NCBI GenBank assembly: GCA_018136815.1
Contig: JADDIW010000076.1
Location: 1-25,000 of the forward strand
Length of the DNA: 25,000 bases
Direction: 5' to 3'
From: Isochrysis galbana
Lineage: Eukaryota; Haptophyta; Isochrysidales; Isochrysidaceae
Shown piece by piece: positions 9,192 through 18,582 of this stretch (its first letter is position 1; every line of letters starts with the position of its first letter). The position numbers were made by a program, and so were the translations under genes. Below the pieces are notes generated by a model. That model was given only the letters and a program-made list of their open reading frames with translations, did not search any database and was not told where the DNA came from.

Positions 9192-10924
9192 CTTCTACTC
9201 GCACTAAGAAGTCGCGAGGCCCTACGCGGCGCACCCCTCGCCGCCGATGCTCTAGCGTTCAAGGCATCTTCGCCAGCCGGAGCCGCCGATACGCGGGCTG
9301 CCAGCCTGCCTTGCGGAGGGATCCGGTGACGGTCTGGCGCGCTGGGCCGTGCAATTAGGGTACCGACCCAGCCTGTACCACCTCACATCGCCAGCGCGCG
9401 CGCCTCATATCGCCGGCGCGCGCCGCCAGTGTCCGCCCTCGCATGATCGAAGTCAGCAAAAATCTGACATCTGCCTCGCGCTCGCGGATTGGCGCAATAG
9501 ATCACTCCCTGTGAGGGAGTGTGTCGGGGGATCGGATGTGCCTGGTGCTGGTGCCTGGTGGGGCGCACTGATTATGTTTGAGGCCCTGTACGTCGCAGGG
9601 ACCGCAGCGCGCCCGCCGCGTTGCTCCCCGGCTTCGGTGTGGCTTGCGCGTGCTGCTGCGCTGGCGCGAGGCGCGAGGGAGGGCAGCAAGCTAAAAGATG
9701 AGAGGGAGGACAGCCTCTCTGATCTCTGACGTCGAACTTCATGCATCCGACGCCCAAAGCGCAGAGCGTTCGGAGCCATTCTCGTTGCGCGGCGACGGCC
9801 ATGCGTGACATCGATGCGGATGGGTGCTCTTGTGCACTTGTTGTGAAGCTGGGTGTGGTTGTTGTTGGGTCTCGTGCGTCTGGCGGCGGCCCTTTGGCCT
9901 CGCGGCGCGTGGATTGAGTCGTGACACATTGGGTAGCACCCTGTGCGTCACTGGCTTTGGCGGTCTGGCAGAGGTTCTGGCTTTGCAACTCTGTGCAGAC
10001 TTTTCTGTATAGTGTTGTGTGTCTGGCTAGTTTGGTCTGGTCGACCGGTTGGGTCTGTGCCTCGTGCTTGCGCACGAGGTCAGTGCCTTGGCCTTGTAGG
10101 TACCCAGCCCGGAGGCTTTCCCTATCTATGGGAGAAGGGAGCCTGAGGCCCCTGCCGTGTGAGGTTGTGGATGAAGTGGCCGGGCTGTTGTGTGTCATGG
10201 AGGGGTAGAGTGCTGGCAGTGGCTGTGACAGTGCTCTTGGCGCGTCGCATGCGATGACTAGCGGGCACCTGGTTGGGCGTGGACCCAGCTTCCAGCGTGA
10301 GGGCGTTTCCACGTTTCCAAAGTGTAGCGGGCGGGGTGGGCGGAGAGAGAGGAGGGGAGCGGGGCACGTTCCATGCTCCATGACCATGACGCATGAAGTT
10401 GTCCCACTGCGCTGGAGCCGTGGCCGAGATGGCGGAGCTGCGAGAGCGAAACCGTTCTGGACGGCGAAGGGGACGAGAGAGGGACATCGTCCTCGGAGGC
10501 GCCACCTCGTTGGCGGGAGTTGTTTTGGTGGGGAGGGGGAGTTTTGTTGTTGGTGGAGGGCTGTTGTTTTGTTGTGGTCGTGCCTTTTTTAAGAGGGTTG
10601 TGGAGTCTAACCTATCGGGGTCGGCCCGTTGGGGCCCGCTCGGACCTGCGGCCCGGATGAGCCGAAAGTCCGGATTTTGGGGACACCGTGAACGAGAAGG
10701 CCCCTGCGTCGGCGGGGGCGGCGAAGGGAAGAGAGGAGAGGAGAGCGAGCCGCCCGCGGCGCTGGGATCGTGGCCGAGTGGGTTGGAACTCAAGTGTTCG
10801 GCGGGAGACGTCTTACTCTCTCTCTGCTGAAGAACACCGGCTCCTCTCGCTGGGCCTCCCATCAACCTAAGGGTTACAACCTGCTGCTGCTGCACGAACA
10901 GTCTGTCTGGTGGCTGCAGAGTGC
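9192..10924. other. Spacer between divergent genes, no gene recognised
   Basis: This lies between the 5' end of the minus-strand co-chaperone gene and the 5' end of the plus-strand sulfotransferase gene, so both promoters should be here. Minus-strand frames at 9572-10387 and 10122-10895 are long but Pro/Ser/Arg/Thr-rich and show no motif I recognise. GGCGCGCGCC-type palindromes occur at about 9390-9430. I found no reliable promoter element. Confidence 0.4.
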
Positions 10925-12261
10925 ATGAGGCCCTGGTATCCTTGGCTCGCGCGCTGTGCTCAGGGGTGGTGTGGGGTATCGGCGTTGATGCTCGGCCTCG
11001 CGGCTCTCGCCGACGCGGACCACTCTAAGCACACCCCGCCCTCGCTCATCATTGGAGGCCTTGGTAAGTGCGGCACTAACTATGTTGCGTATGTCATCAA
11101 GCAGTATGGAGGTGTGCCCCCGCTCTCCGAAACGGCGTGTCGGCTCGAGCGGGCGCGACAGGGTTACTGCGGCGAGGTGAACTGGCCGTGCACCGAGAAC
11201 CACTGGACGCAGCCCTTGTTTGACAAGTACATCACGCATTTTGACAGGGTACCCAAGCCGAAGGACGTGCGCCTTATGAACTTCACCTTTGACAAATCGA
11301 CCACCTATACAAGGGCGGTCTGTGCACCGCTGATCTTCAACGCGTTGGTAGGGCCGACCTTCCGTGGGTTCATATTTTGCATCTGTGATCCGCTCGTGGC
11401 GTTGTGGTCGAGGTTCAACCAAGTGCGGAAGTTTTCCAATTTCACAGTTGCCGACTTCTTTGTGCCTGTTCGCTACATCGCTGCCCATGGCATTGATACT
11501 CTCCCGGCAGAGTTTACCGCCAATCAAGGCCAAGTGTGGTGGCAGGGCTGGTCCATGGTGCACGTTCTGGAAAACTTGCACGTGTACCGAAAGAAGTACG
11601 GCCAAAAGTTGTCCGTCATCATCGCGGAGAAGTCAAAGGCGTGCCCAGACTATGTGTCTAGCGCCATTTCAAGGCTACTAGGCCGAGATTTGATACGACA
11701 GGAAGCGGCCTCGCTGGTGCACGCCAGCGAATCATTCGCTACCACACTATCTCGCGACAATTCGTTTAGCTTAATGATCAGTCTCTTGAAACCTCGCTTC
11801 ACCCAATTATACCTCGACTTGCAATCCTACATGTACAAGTACTACAAGGACGATCTAGGTGCGCGCCTCGCTTGCTCTTGCCCGCTCGTATGTAGCAAGA
11901 TGTCCATCCCACAGGACGGCGATGGCACGCAAAGACGACATGCGCACATGGTTCGGGCACGTTGTATGGCCCATCTCTGAGAGGCACGTCATGTGGTTCA
12001 TCTCTGAACTTGTTTGCATTAGGTACCCTAGGCACGTCATGTTCACTCTCCCGCTATATTAGCGATGCATTGCTCACCTGCTCGTAAGCAAGACTCGATG
12101 GCCCATATTCCTATTCATCTTTCCCATCTCCGTGCCTTGTCTCCGCAGCGGTATGGTGGAGAACTAGTGGAATTTTGCAAAATATCACCTCGAACGAACG
12201 GGGCAAAAATGAAAGCATTTGCGCTCACCATCGATTGTTGCGAGTTCGAGGACTTGCCTGA
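10925..12261 (+). CDS. Sulfotransferase with N-terminal signal sequence, probably two exons
   Basis: The first ATG in frame is 10925, followed by a hydrophobic segment (GVSALMLGLAALADA, residues 17-31), suggesting entry into the secretory pathway. GGLGKCGTNY at residues 44-53 matches the sulfotransferase 5'-phosphosulfate-binding loop. CDPLVALWS at 154-162 has the spacing of the 3'-phosphate site RxPxxxxxS, but with Cys in place of Arg. FTFDKSTTY and a C-terminal YMYKYYKDDL also fit carbohydrate-type sulfotransferases, which move sulfate from PAPS to sugars in the Golgi. N-glycosylation sequons (NFT) occur twice. Exon 1 ends in CTAG before GTGCGC at 11859. A possible second exon, 12149-12261, after CTCCGCAG adds VWWRTSGILQNITSNER and a stop, giving 348 residues. 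Exon 2 is the weak part; without splicing, translation reads to 11980. Substrate unknown. Confidence 0.7.
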
Positions 12262-12486
12262 GGGTGCACCATTCAGGCTCCCTGACTGCTTACCTACATC
12301 TGGCCCCTGAGCTTCAAGACTCCATTTGCTTTAGGTACACAATCAATCGTGTGATGTTAGGTAGTACATTGATGTTGCACGTCGGTGCATGGGCATGTGG
12401 GAGGGGCGCGGTGCGCGCAATACTATTAGCCGGCAATGCACATTAAGCACCAATTCACCAAGCTACACTCGCCATAGTGGAACGCG
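12262..12486. other. Short spacer, nothing recognised
   Basis: Likely contains the 3' untranslated region of the sulfotransferase gene. No motif or second gene is visible, and no canonical polyadenylation signal could be assigned. Confidence 0.35.
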
Positions 12487-13055
12487 CAACCTACTTTCAT
12501 AAGTGGGGGTCGATGCGGGCCACTGGCTTTCCCCCCATTCAACCTACTTTTGTAGGTACAGGTGGGGTCGTGGGGGCTGCTCAACTAAGGTTTAGCTACT
12601 TCAGTTCGCGCTCATGGTGGAGGCGCCTCGTGCCCTCCCCCCTCGGGCTCCAACTCCCCTCCGGGGGGCCCGTCGGTCATCCTCAAACTCTGCCTCTTGG
12701 CATAAGCTGAGCAATCACCATCCTGACCCAGACCCCCAGTGGGCGCGGGTCAGGAGGCGCACTCCCTAGCCCACATGGGCCAGCACTCGTACTGCGACAG
12801 TAGTGTATTGACCTTCCCCCCCCTCTTGGTCACCAGACAGACAGGGGATTGAGGAGGGCCCCCAGGGGCAGCGAGGCACGCGTGGGAGAGGCAGGAGAGG
12901 CCAGGGGCTGAGCCCCAGCGCCCCAGCCTCCATTGCCCCCTAAGCTGCCCGGCTGGCCCTCAGGGAGCCCCCTCAGGACCCCTGAGAGCAAGTCGAGGTG
13001 CTGCGCGCCATGGGCACGCGCCGCAGGAGGGGGCGAAGAGAGAGTGGAGTGTGGT
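12487..13055 (+). repeat. Dispersed repeat family, copy B (longest)
   Basis: It begins CCTACTTTCATAAGTGGGGG and ends GGAGTGTGGT, the same two ends as copy C. Matching internal blocks include AGTGGGCGCGGG, CTCGTACTG, CAGACAGGGG, GAGAGGCAGG, GGCCAGGGGCTGAGCCCCAG, a CCTCCA(C/T)TGCCCCCT(A/G)AGCTGCC block, CTCTGAGAGCA-like and GCGACGCGCCGCAGG-like blocks. The head motif is partly repeated at 12542-12570, where ACCTACTTTTGTAGGT is a perfect 6-bp hairpin. No long coding frame is conserved between copies, so the family looks non-autonomous. Confidence 0.75.
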
Positions 13056-13951
13056 AGTGCGGACTTCGCCAGTCCGCCGCGGCGCACGGCCACTTGAGGA
13101 GTTGCACCTCCAAGCGTCCGAGCGAGCACTTGCACTTGTCGACGTCAATTGGGCCATGGCCCTGGGCGTCGGGCCGGATCGAATCGAGGCATTCCTACAG
13201 TGCGAGGGGCCAGGATGAGTGAATACGAGTGTGTGCGACCCCTAATTAAGAACCAGCGTGCGACCTACTAGTGACCCCCCACCTGCTCGCGAGAGCTCTG
13301 GGCTATGCATGGCCACCACCTCCAGGCCATTCGCGGGCTATGCATGGCCACCACCGCTCCAGGCCATTCGCTTCGGCCGTATCATGCGCGATCGGACGTC
13401 GCGGAAGCTCCGCGTGCTTCTAAGAGTGATGCGCCCTACATTCACTACTTTGATTCCCTCCCGTGAGCGCCCGCCTAAATCTCCCAAAATAGACCGCCAC
13501 GAGCGGGGCAATGGGGGGGGGTCACTCACCGACGCCATTGCCTTTCGTGGGGCGGGAGGGGGTTGCTGTTCGGAGGGGGGATGCAGTTGCCGGGGCAGGT
13601 AGGGGGGCACCCTGCGGAATCCTTGGACACCCAGGGGACAAGGGAAGTGGAAAAGAGTGGTTAAAATGAGTGAGTGACCGGGCTATTGTCTGTAGCTACA
13701 GCTTGCTACTTTCCGCCTGTGCAGCAGCTCTAGTCAATTCGCGAGTAATCAAGCTCTTGAATAGGAGACTCTGTGGCGGTAGCCAGAGCAAGGCCAGAAG
13801 TAGAATAGGTCGACCACTGCCCAACGCTGGACATGCGACATGCCCCTCGTGACTCCTCACTGATGTGTTATGCCATCATTGACCCTAGTATGACCCTAGC
13901 ACTGGTTGCATGTCACACACCGCATGTGCGGACTATTGCTCCCTCACAGTA
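13056..13951. other. Spacer, no gene recognised
   Basis: No recognisable gene. It contains a 35/37-bp tandem duplication at 13300-13371, a G-rich stretch at 13504-13605, and small direct repeats of the type CTAGTATGACCCTAG near 13885-13902 in the expected 3' flank of the FKBP fusion gene. Confidence 0.4.
13300..13371. repeat. Tandem duplication, 35 and 37 bp
   Basis: GGGCTATGCATGGCCACCAC at 13300 recurs at 13335. Both copies continue through CTCCAGGCCATTCGC and differ only by a 2-bp insertion in the second. Near identity suggests a recent duplication. Confidence 0.9.
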
Positions 13952-15163
13952 TCAGTAGACCGATAGTAGTTGGAGCTCAACTAGGAGAGTGGCGTTGGGC
14001 GGAATTGTTGGCGGCGAGCCGCGCACACCGTACCCAAGATGGGGCGGGATTCGAAGCAGCCTCTTACCACCCACTCGCATGCCCAAAACTCCTTGATCCC
14101 ATCCCTTGATGACCTCTCCTTCGCCAACACGGAAGGAAATTTCCCCTGCGTCAAATCGCTTGCCGTTGGCGAGCTTGCCGCTGTACTGCACCTTCGCACG
14201 AAGCCCTGCAGCTACCTCCGGCCCGTCGCCGACGAGCAAATCGCTGGCCTCGAGCCCTCCATCGAGGATTTGCACGTCGGGAGTGGTGCCAATCAGGGCG
14301 GCTGCCGGCGCCGCCACGCCGGCGCCTTCCGCGGCGTCCGCACCTCCGGCCTGTGCTAGGTTACGCACTAAAAACGCAGCCAGCACACCATCCAGCGCCT
14401 CTGCGCTCGCCTGCGAGGATGTTTTGCATGAAAGGGACGCGTCCGCACCACGAACAACGTACACCTCGGTTGCCGCATCGGTGTTGGCGCAGGCAGCCTT
14501 CAGAGCCTCAAAGCTCATGTGTGGGTCCTGGTCGCCGCTCACGAAGAGGATGGGCGGGTCCTCGGCTCTTAAGGCCCGGATCGGGCCATCACGCACCTCC
14601 TGCGTGCCCACACGCAAGAGCGGGTAGCCCAAAGCGACCTGGCAGCGGATGCAGGCGCGCAGCTCGGGCTCCAGCTGCGGCAATGCGGCCCCCTCAGCAG
14701 GCGGGAGGCTGGTGAGCATATGGAGTGCGACACGCGCGCCCATGGAGCAGCCGACGAGTACAATCTCTTTGTGTCCCGCCTCAATCGCTGCACGTACCGC
14801 CTCGCGATGGGTGGCGACCAGGCTCTCCATCTGATACGGCCGGGCATAGTCGACCATCCGCACCTCATCCACGAGCGGCACAAGCCGGTGGCGCCATGCG
14901 CGCATCGAGGCGTGGCTAGACGAACCCCCCGCACCATGGGCGAGGATGACTGCCGTGCCCACTCTCCGCTCGCTCACCTCCTCTCCCACCTCTGCCCTCT
15001 CAAAAGCGGTGCGCGTGGGCGTCTGGGCACGCCTGGCGGCCTCACGCTTCTTGAGCTTCTCCTTGGCCTTCTCAACGCGCGCGAGCTTCTTGATCTTCTT
15101 CTTGGCCTTCTTCGGACCCCCGGTCTTGTTCTTGTTGCTCCCTCGCCGCTGCCCACGAGCCAT
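13952..15163 (-). CDS. Alpha/beta hydrolase (TEX30/KANSL3-like) fused to FKBP-type peptidyl-prolyl isomerase
   Basis: A single uninterrupted frame encodes 403 residues from ATG at 15161-15163. Residues 1-45 are Lys/Arg-rich (GGPKKAKKKIKK), a plausible nuclear or nucleolar signal. Residues 69-268 form an alpha/beta hydrolase of the TEX30/KANSL3 type: oxyanion loop HGAGG (76-80), nucleophile elbow GCSMG with Ser140, GYPLL (179-183) and acid loop SGDQD (209-213). The expected catalytic His after GAD is Ala242 (GADASL), so activity is doubtful. Residues about 297-403 are a full FKBP domain: VQYSG, RFDAG, FRVGEGEVIKGWDQGV, GMRVGGKR, GYG and TLLVELQLL keep most aromatic pocket residues, so prolyl isomerisation is plausible. 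An Ala-rich linker (about 270-292) joins the halves. Longer starts lie in the purine-rich leader and are rejected. Confidence 0.85.
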   Translation of the reverse strand: MARGQRRGSNKNKTGGPKKAKKKIKKLARVEKAKEKLKKREAARRAQTPTRTAFERAEVGEEVSERRVGTAVILAHGAGGSSSHASMRAWRHRLVPLVDEVRMVDYARPYQMESLVATHREAVRAAIEAGHKEIVLVGCSMGARVALHMLTSLPPAEGAALPQLEPELRACIRCQVALGYPLLRVGTQEVRDGPIRALRAEDPPILFVSGDQDPHMSFEALKAACANTDAATEVYVVRGADASLSCKTSSQASAEALDGVLAAFLVRNLAQAGGADAAEGAGVAAPAAALIGTTPDVQILDGGLEASDLLVGDGPEVAAGLRAKVQYSGKLANGKRFDAGEISFRVGEGEVIKGWDQGVLGMRVGGKRLLRIPPHLGYGVRGSPPTIPPNATLLVELQLLSVY

Positions 15164-15174
15164 GCCGACCCACG

Positions 15175-15310
15175 GACGCGAGCCCTCTCTCCCTCTCCCT
15201 CCCTCCCTCTCCCTCCTTCTCCCTCTCCCTCCTTCCCTCCCTCTCTCTCTCTCTCTCTGCCCCGCCCTTCCTCCCGTCCCCGTCCCCCCCTCCCCCCCTT
15301 TCTCGCTCTC
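15175..15310. repeat. Homopyrimidine low-complexity tract (plus strand)
   Basis: CTCC/CTCT units lie just upstream of the FKBP fusion start, so its leader is GA-rich in the sense direction. In-frame extension through it would give an artificial Arg/Glu/Gly run. Confidence 0.8.
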
Positions 15311-15790
15311 GACCGGCGCGAGAAACACCTCGTGCCCCTCCCCTTCTTCCTATGCTCCTATTTTTGTGCTCCAGCCTGAATCTCAAGTGACTTTGAAGTT
15401 ATAAGTACTTGCTCTTGCTCAGATAAAGGGCCGCGCTTCACGTCGGCGCTTGGTGCGCCCCTTCGAGCGTTCTGGGTCGGGGGCGGCTTTCAAGCGAGTA
15501 TTCTGGGGCAGTCGTGAGCAATAATAATAAAATAACTGAGCGTGAGTACCACTACTGACTACTGCCTACTGCCACTAGCCCGGTGCTATCACTATCACGA
15601 CAAACCGCAGCGCACTTGCCCTACACCCGTACCCGTACACCTTGGTGCGTGTTGCTGTGCTCCGGCACAAATAAACGTGTAACCCTCTGAACCCGCCCCC
15701 CCCCTTCAGCTTCAGAAGTCAGAAGCATCCGGCCCCCGGCTCCCATTTTTATTCCCCACAAGTTACAATGGTAGGGCTGTTGTATTCCGT
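15311..15790. other. Spacer, no gene recognised
   Basis: Upstream region of the minus-strand FKBP fusion gene. A TAATAATAAAATAA stretch occurs near 15521, and CTACTGACTACTGCCTACTGCC forms a short degenerate tandem repeat at about 15550-15575. No gene is evident. Confidence 0.35.
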
Positions 15791-16284
15791 ATTCCTGCCC
15801 ATCTCAACCTACTTTTATAAGTGGGGGTCAATGGGGGCCTCGCGCCCCCCTCTCTCCATTGCGGACACCCCCCGGGGTGGGCCCGTACATTCAACCCCAG
15901 CCCCTGCCCTCTGGCAGGGGCAGGGCACTCATCAATACAGCCCAGACCCCTAGTGGGCGCGGGCCGCGAGCCGCACTCCCAGGCCCGCATGGGCCTGCTC
16001 TCGTACTGACTCCCCCCCCCATCCCTGGTCGCCAGGCAGACAGGGGCCTTAGGGCGGCACCCAAGGCCAGCGAGGCGAGCGAGGGAGAGGCAGGGGGGGC
16101 CAGGGGCTGAGCCCCAGCCTCCACTGCCCCCTGAGCTGCCCTTGCTGGCCCTCTGGGCGCCCCTGAAGGACCTCTGAGAGCAGGCCATGGCGCGCCGCAT
16201 GGCGACGCGCCGCAGGGACCGGGGCGGAAGAGAATGGAACGAGGGAGAGGGGGGGATTTGCACCCCCCCCCGATGGAGTGTGGT
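15791..16284 (+). repeat. Dispersed repeat family, copy C
   Basis: It shares with copy B the head CCTACTTTTATAAGTGGGGG (15808) and the tail GGAGTGTGGT (16275), plus the internal blocks listed there; copy A matches its middle on the opposite strand. Its left extension ATTCCTGCCCATCT (15791-15804) is found again exactly at 16727-16740, suggesting a further fragment or a longer element. Confidence 0.75.
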
Positions 16285-17214
16285 GAGAAACGAGCCCCGT
16301 TTGCGTTAGCAAACGGGCGAAGGGGGGCGGCTGGCGACAGGAGAGGCGAGAAGAAGGGAGTGGCTCAAGACGTCCCTGTGGCAGGTATCGGGGGGCGCAG
16401 ACATTTATTTCTTCGAGGACCGCTCGCGGCGCGAGCTGTAAGGGCCGTTCTCCTTTTTTGACGAGAGGTTCCTCCCCCCCCCCCGGTGCTTTTTCCCGGA
16501 GAGTCGGCCGGCGTCGACCGGACCGCCTCAATGGGTTTTCGCTCATTTTAACTTGTGGGGAGTTAGAATGGGAGCCGGGGGCCTGCGAGGGGGGAGATGT
16601 GGAAGGGTGCATAGGAGTATGTATCTGTGACAACAGCACGCGCCAAGGTGTACGGGCAGGTGCGCTGAGGGCTGTCGTGTTAGTACCGGGCTAGTGAGAG
16701 TAGTGGTACTAATGCTCAGATAGATTATTCCTGCCCATCTGAAGGCTGTAGGCATGAATATTCGTGTAAGGTACGCGCTCACAATTACAATTGAACAGTT
16801 CCCCGTGTTGCCACTGACGCACAAGACACACAGATTCGGATTCCCCATGGTCTCAAGTCCAGGTTTGCAGATTTTGGTCTCGAAATTTGCGATTCGAATT
16901 TTGTTTTTGCTGTTACTATAACTGTTGGCTCGTTTAAGGTAATAAACCGGCATGACTTCGACTTCTCGTTCTGCAGTCGCTCTGCGAGACTCTCTCTCTC
17001 TCTCTCTCCGTCCGCCTCTCCTCGGCCGACGGCAGGAAGATTCGTCCAAAACATTCTCCGGTCCCAAGATGTCTCGTGGGGGGTCTCTCCGCGCTCCGCG
17101 AGGGAAAGGACGCGATCTCGCTCCGAGATCGGCCTCGCGCCCTCACACGCTGCCCCGCCGTGCCCTCGGTCCCTCGCCCCCCCCCGCGACAGGTTCTTTC
17201 CCTCGGCGTGCCAT
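16285..17214. other. Spacer, no gene recognised
   Basis: It contains GC-rich sequence, a second ATTCCTGCCCATCT at 16727-16740, an A/T-richer stretch at 16750-16950 and a (CT)n microsatellite at 16990-17008. Sequence just left of 17215 may be degraded upstream retroelement coding region but has no recognisable motif. Confidence 0.35.
16990..17008. repeat. (CT)n dinucleotide microsatellite
   Basis: Nine uninterrupted CT units lie on the plus strand, flanked by further pyrimidine-rich sequence. Confidence 0.85.
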
Positions 17215-17975
17215 CCGTCGCCTTCGGCCGTTATATTATTCCCCCCCGGCTCCGTACGTTTCTGCGTAGATTATCGCGACGTCAACTCCAAGAAGCTTCG
17301 TCTAGAGGACAGCCCTCTTCCCCTCACGGTAGAAGCCATCGACCGATTGTCGTCCGGCCAAGGCAACCTCGATTCTCTATTCCTTTGCACCCTGGACCTG
17401 GCATCTGGTTGTTTCTGGGGTATCTCCCGATCAAAGAGTCCGATAAACATATCACCGCGTTCGTTCACTACTCATCGCGGCAAGTACGAGTTCAATTACT
17501 TGCCTTTCGGTGTTCAATCCGGTCCCTCGTATATGTGCCGCCTCATGGACGCCGTTCTCGGTGGGCTGGCATGGGAGATTTGTATGCCATACTTGGATGA
17601 TGTCGGCGCCTGGTCGACAGGCGTAGGTGACTCGCTGCAAGCCAGGGAAGAGTCGTCATTCCAACAAATGTTACACCGTCTTGATCTTGTCTTGGAACGT
17701 CTCATCTGGGCGGGCCTCACTTGCAAGATGTCGAAATGCGTTTTCTTTGCCACCTCGGCTGAATATCTCGGCCACGTTGTTTCGCGTGAAGGTCTTCGGA
17801 TGGATCCCAAGAAAGTGGAAGCCGTCTCGAAAATCGACCCTACCCAAATCAACTCGATCGAAGCCGTCCGTTCTTTCCTTGGACTGTGCTCGTACTACCG
17901 TCGTTTTATACGTCGTTTTGCGATCCGTGCAGCGCCGTTAACCGCTCTCACGCGGAAAGGGGCACCGACGTTTAA
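17215..17975 (+). pseudogene. Ty3/gypsy-type reverse transcriptase remnant (frameshifted, truncated)
   Basis: The frame starting around 17215 reads SPSAVILF, RFCVDYRDVN, LCTLDLASG, KYEFNYLPFGVQSGPSYM, the catalytic YLDD (17590-17601), ISATSAEYLGHVVSREGL-like and SFLGLCSYYRRFIRRFA, ending PLTALTRKGAP. This is the ordered motif series of a Ty3/gypsy RT. Between about 17419 and 17467 the conserved PIKESDKHITAF motif lies in a different frame, so two compensating indels are present. Homology stops near 17975. RNase H, integrase, protease, gag and LTRs are not found. The copy cannot be autonomous. This is an ordinary genomic retroelement fossil. Confidence 0.85.
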
Positions 17976-18237
17976 CGTTAGTTTCGTCGCGGTTTCGGTA
18001 AAAGAAAGGAAGAACGAATGGCACGCGCCTCGCGCCTCGCGTCTTGTTTCGTCGCCCCTTGCTCGCTCGTCACTTGTCTAGAAGGTCTCTCCGCACATCG
18101 CCTTCTTTCTTCCCCCGCGCGAGTTTGGATCTCTCCTCGACCCTCCGCGTTGGCTTCAGCGGACGAGTTTCACTTTAACGATAGTTCGAACCCTTCGTTC
18201 GCGTAGTTTTGCGCTCTCTTTCCGTATTTCTTCGCGC
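17976..18237. other. Junction region between RT remnant and small ORFs
   Basis: Pyrimidine-rich sequence with GTTTCGTCGC repeated at about 17983 and 18045 and GCCTCGC repeats at 18026-18040. No gene is recognised; it may be leader or debris of either neighbouring element. Confidence 0.3.
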
Positions 18238-18543
18238 ATGACGGCCATACAGCTCGCTTCCCGGTGGGGAACCCACACCGAGCTCTCCCCTGCGCACCTC
18301 CAGCGCCTCGTGCGGGCCAAAACCGTCCTCGCAAACTCAGGCAACTTTGTCATCCTAGCAGCTCAGGCAGAACACAAAACCAAGGCGATCCCATCGCTCC
18401 TCGTCTTTGAACCAGCCAGCCAACAACAACACATCCTCAAAATATGTCTATGGGACCAAAGGCTCTCCGTGTCCCAGCGCGGGGGGTGCATCGCCCAGGC
18501 GCATAACTTCAACTCCACCTTCGTCCTGCCAACGGAAGTGTGA
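18238..18543 (+). CDS. Hypothetical 101-residue protein, first of two adjacent small ORFs
   Basis: ATG at 18238, stop at 18541-18543. The product has natural-looking composition (RWGTHTELSPAHLQRL, HILKICLWDQRL, FNSTFVLPTEV) with alternating helix- and strand-like stretches, but I recognise no family. It ends 39 bases before the start of the next ORF on the same strand and shares its lower GC and A-rich codon choice, unlike the host genes. It could be a protein of a mobile element or of an integrated virus-like element, or chance. No signal peptide or transmembrane segment is visible. Confidence 0.4.
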   Translation: MTAIQLASRWGTHTELSPAHLQRLVRAKTVLANSGNFVILAAQAEHKTKAIPSLLVFEPASQQQHILKICLWDQRLSVSQRGGCIAQAHNFNSTFVLPTEV

Positions 18544-18582
18544 CACGCGTCGTCCAATCTTTTCCGACGCTGTCAATAAACA

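Noticed and set aside
8633-9358. Highly charged or Leu/Ser-rich frames on both strands
   Set aside because: These are products of the homopyrimidine and homopurine tracts flanking exon 1 of the co-chaperone gene.
9572-10387. 271-codon minus-strand open frame, and the 257-codon frame at 10122-10895
   Set aside because: Pro/Ser/Thr/Arg-rich with no recognisable domain, overlapping each other in different frames in GC-rich spacer. Not strong enough to call a gene.
10768-10800. tRNA A-box-like string TGGCCGAGTGGGTTGG
   Set aside because: No matching B box or foldable anticodon and acceptor stems follow at the right distance.
15164-15328. N-terminal extension of the FKBP fusion to 15328
   Set aside because: The added residues are Arg/Glu/Gly from a GA-rich leader and the only ATG with natural downstream sequence is at 15163.
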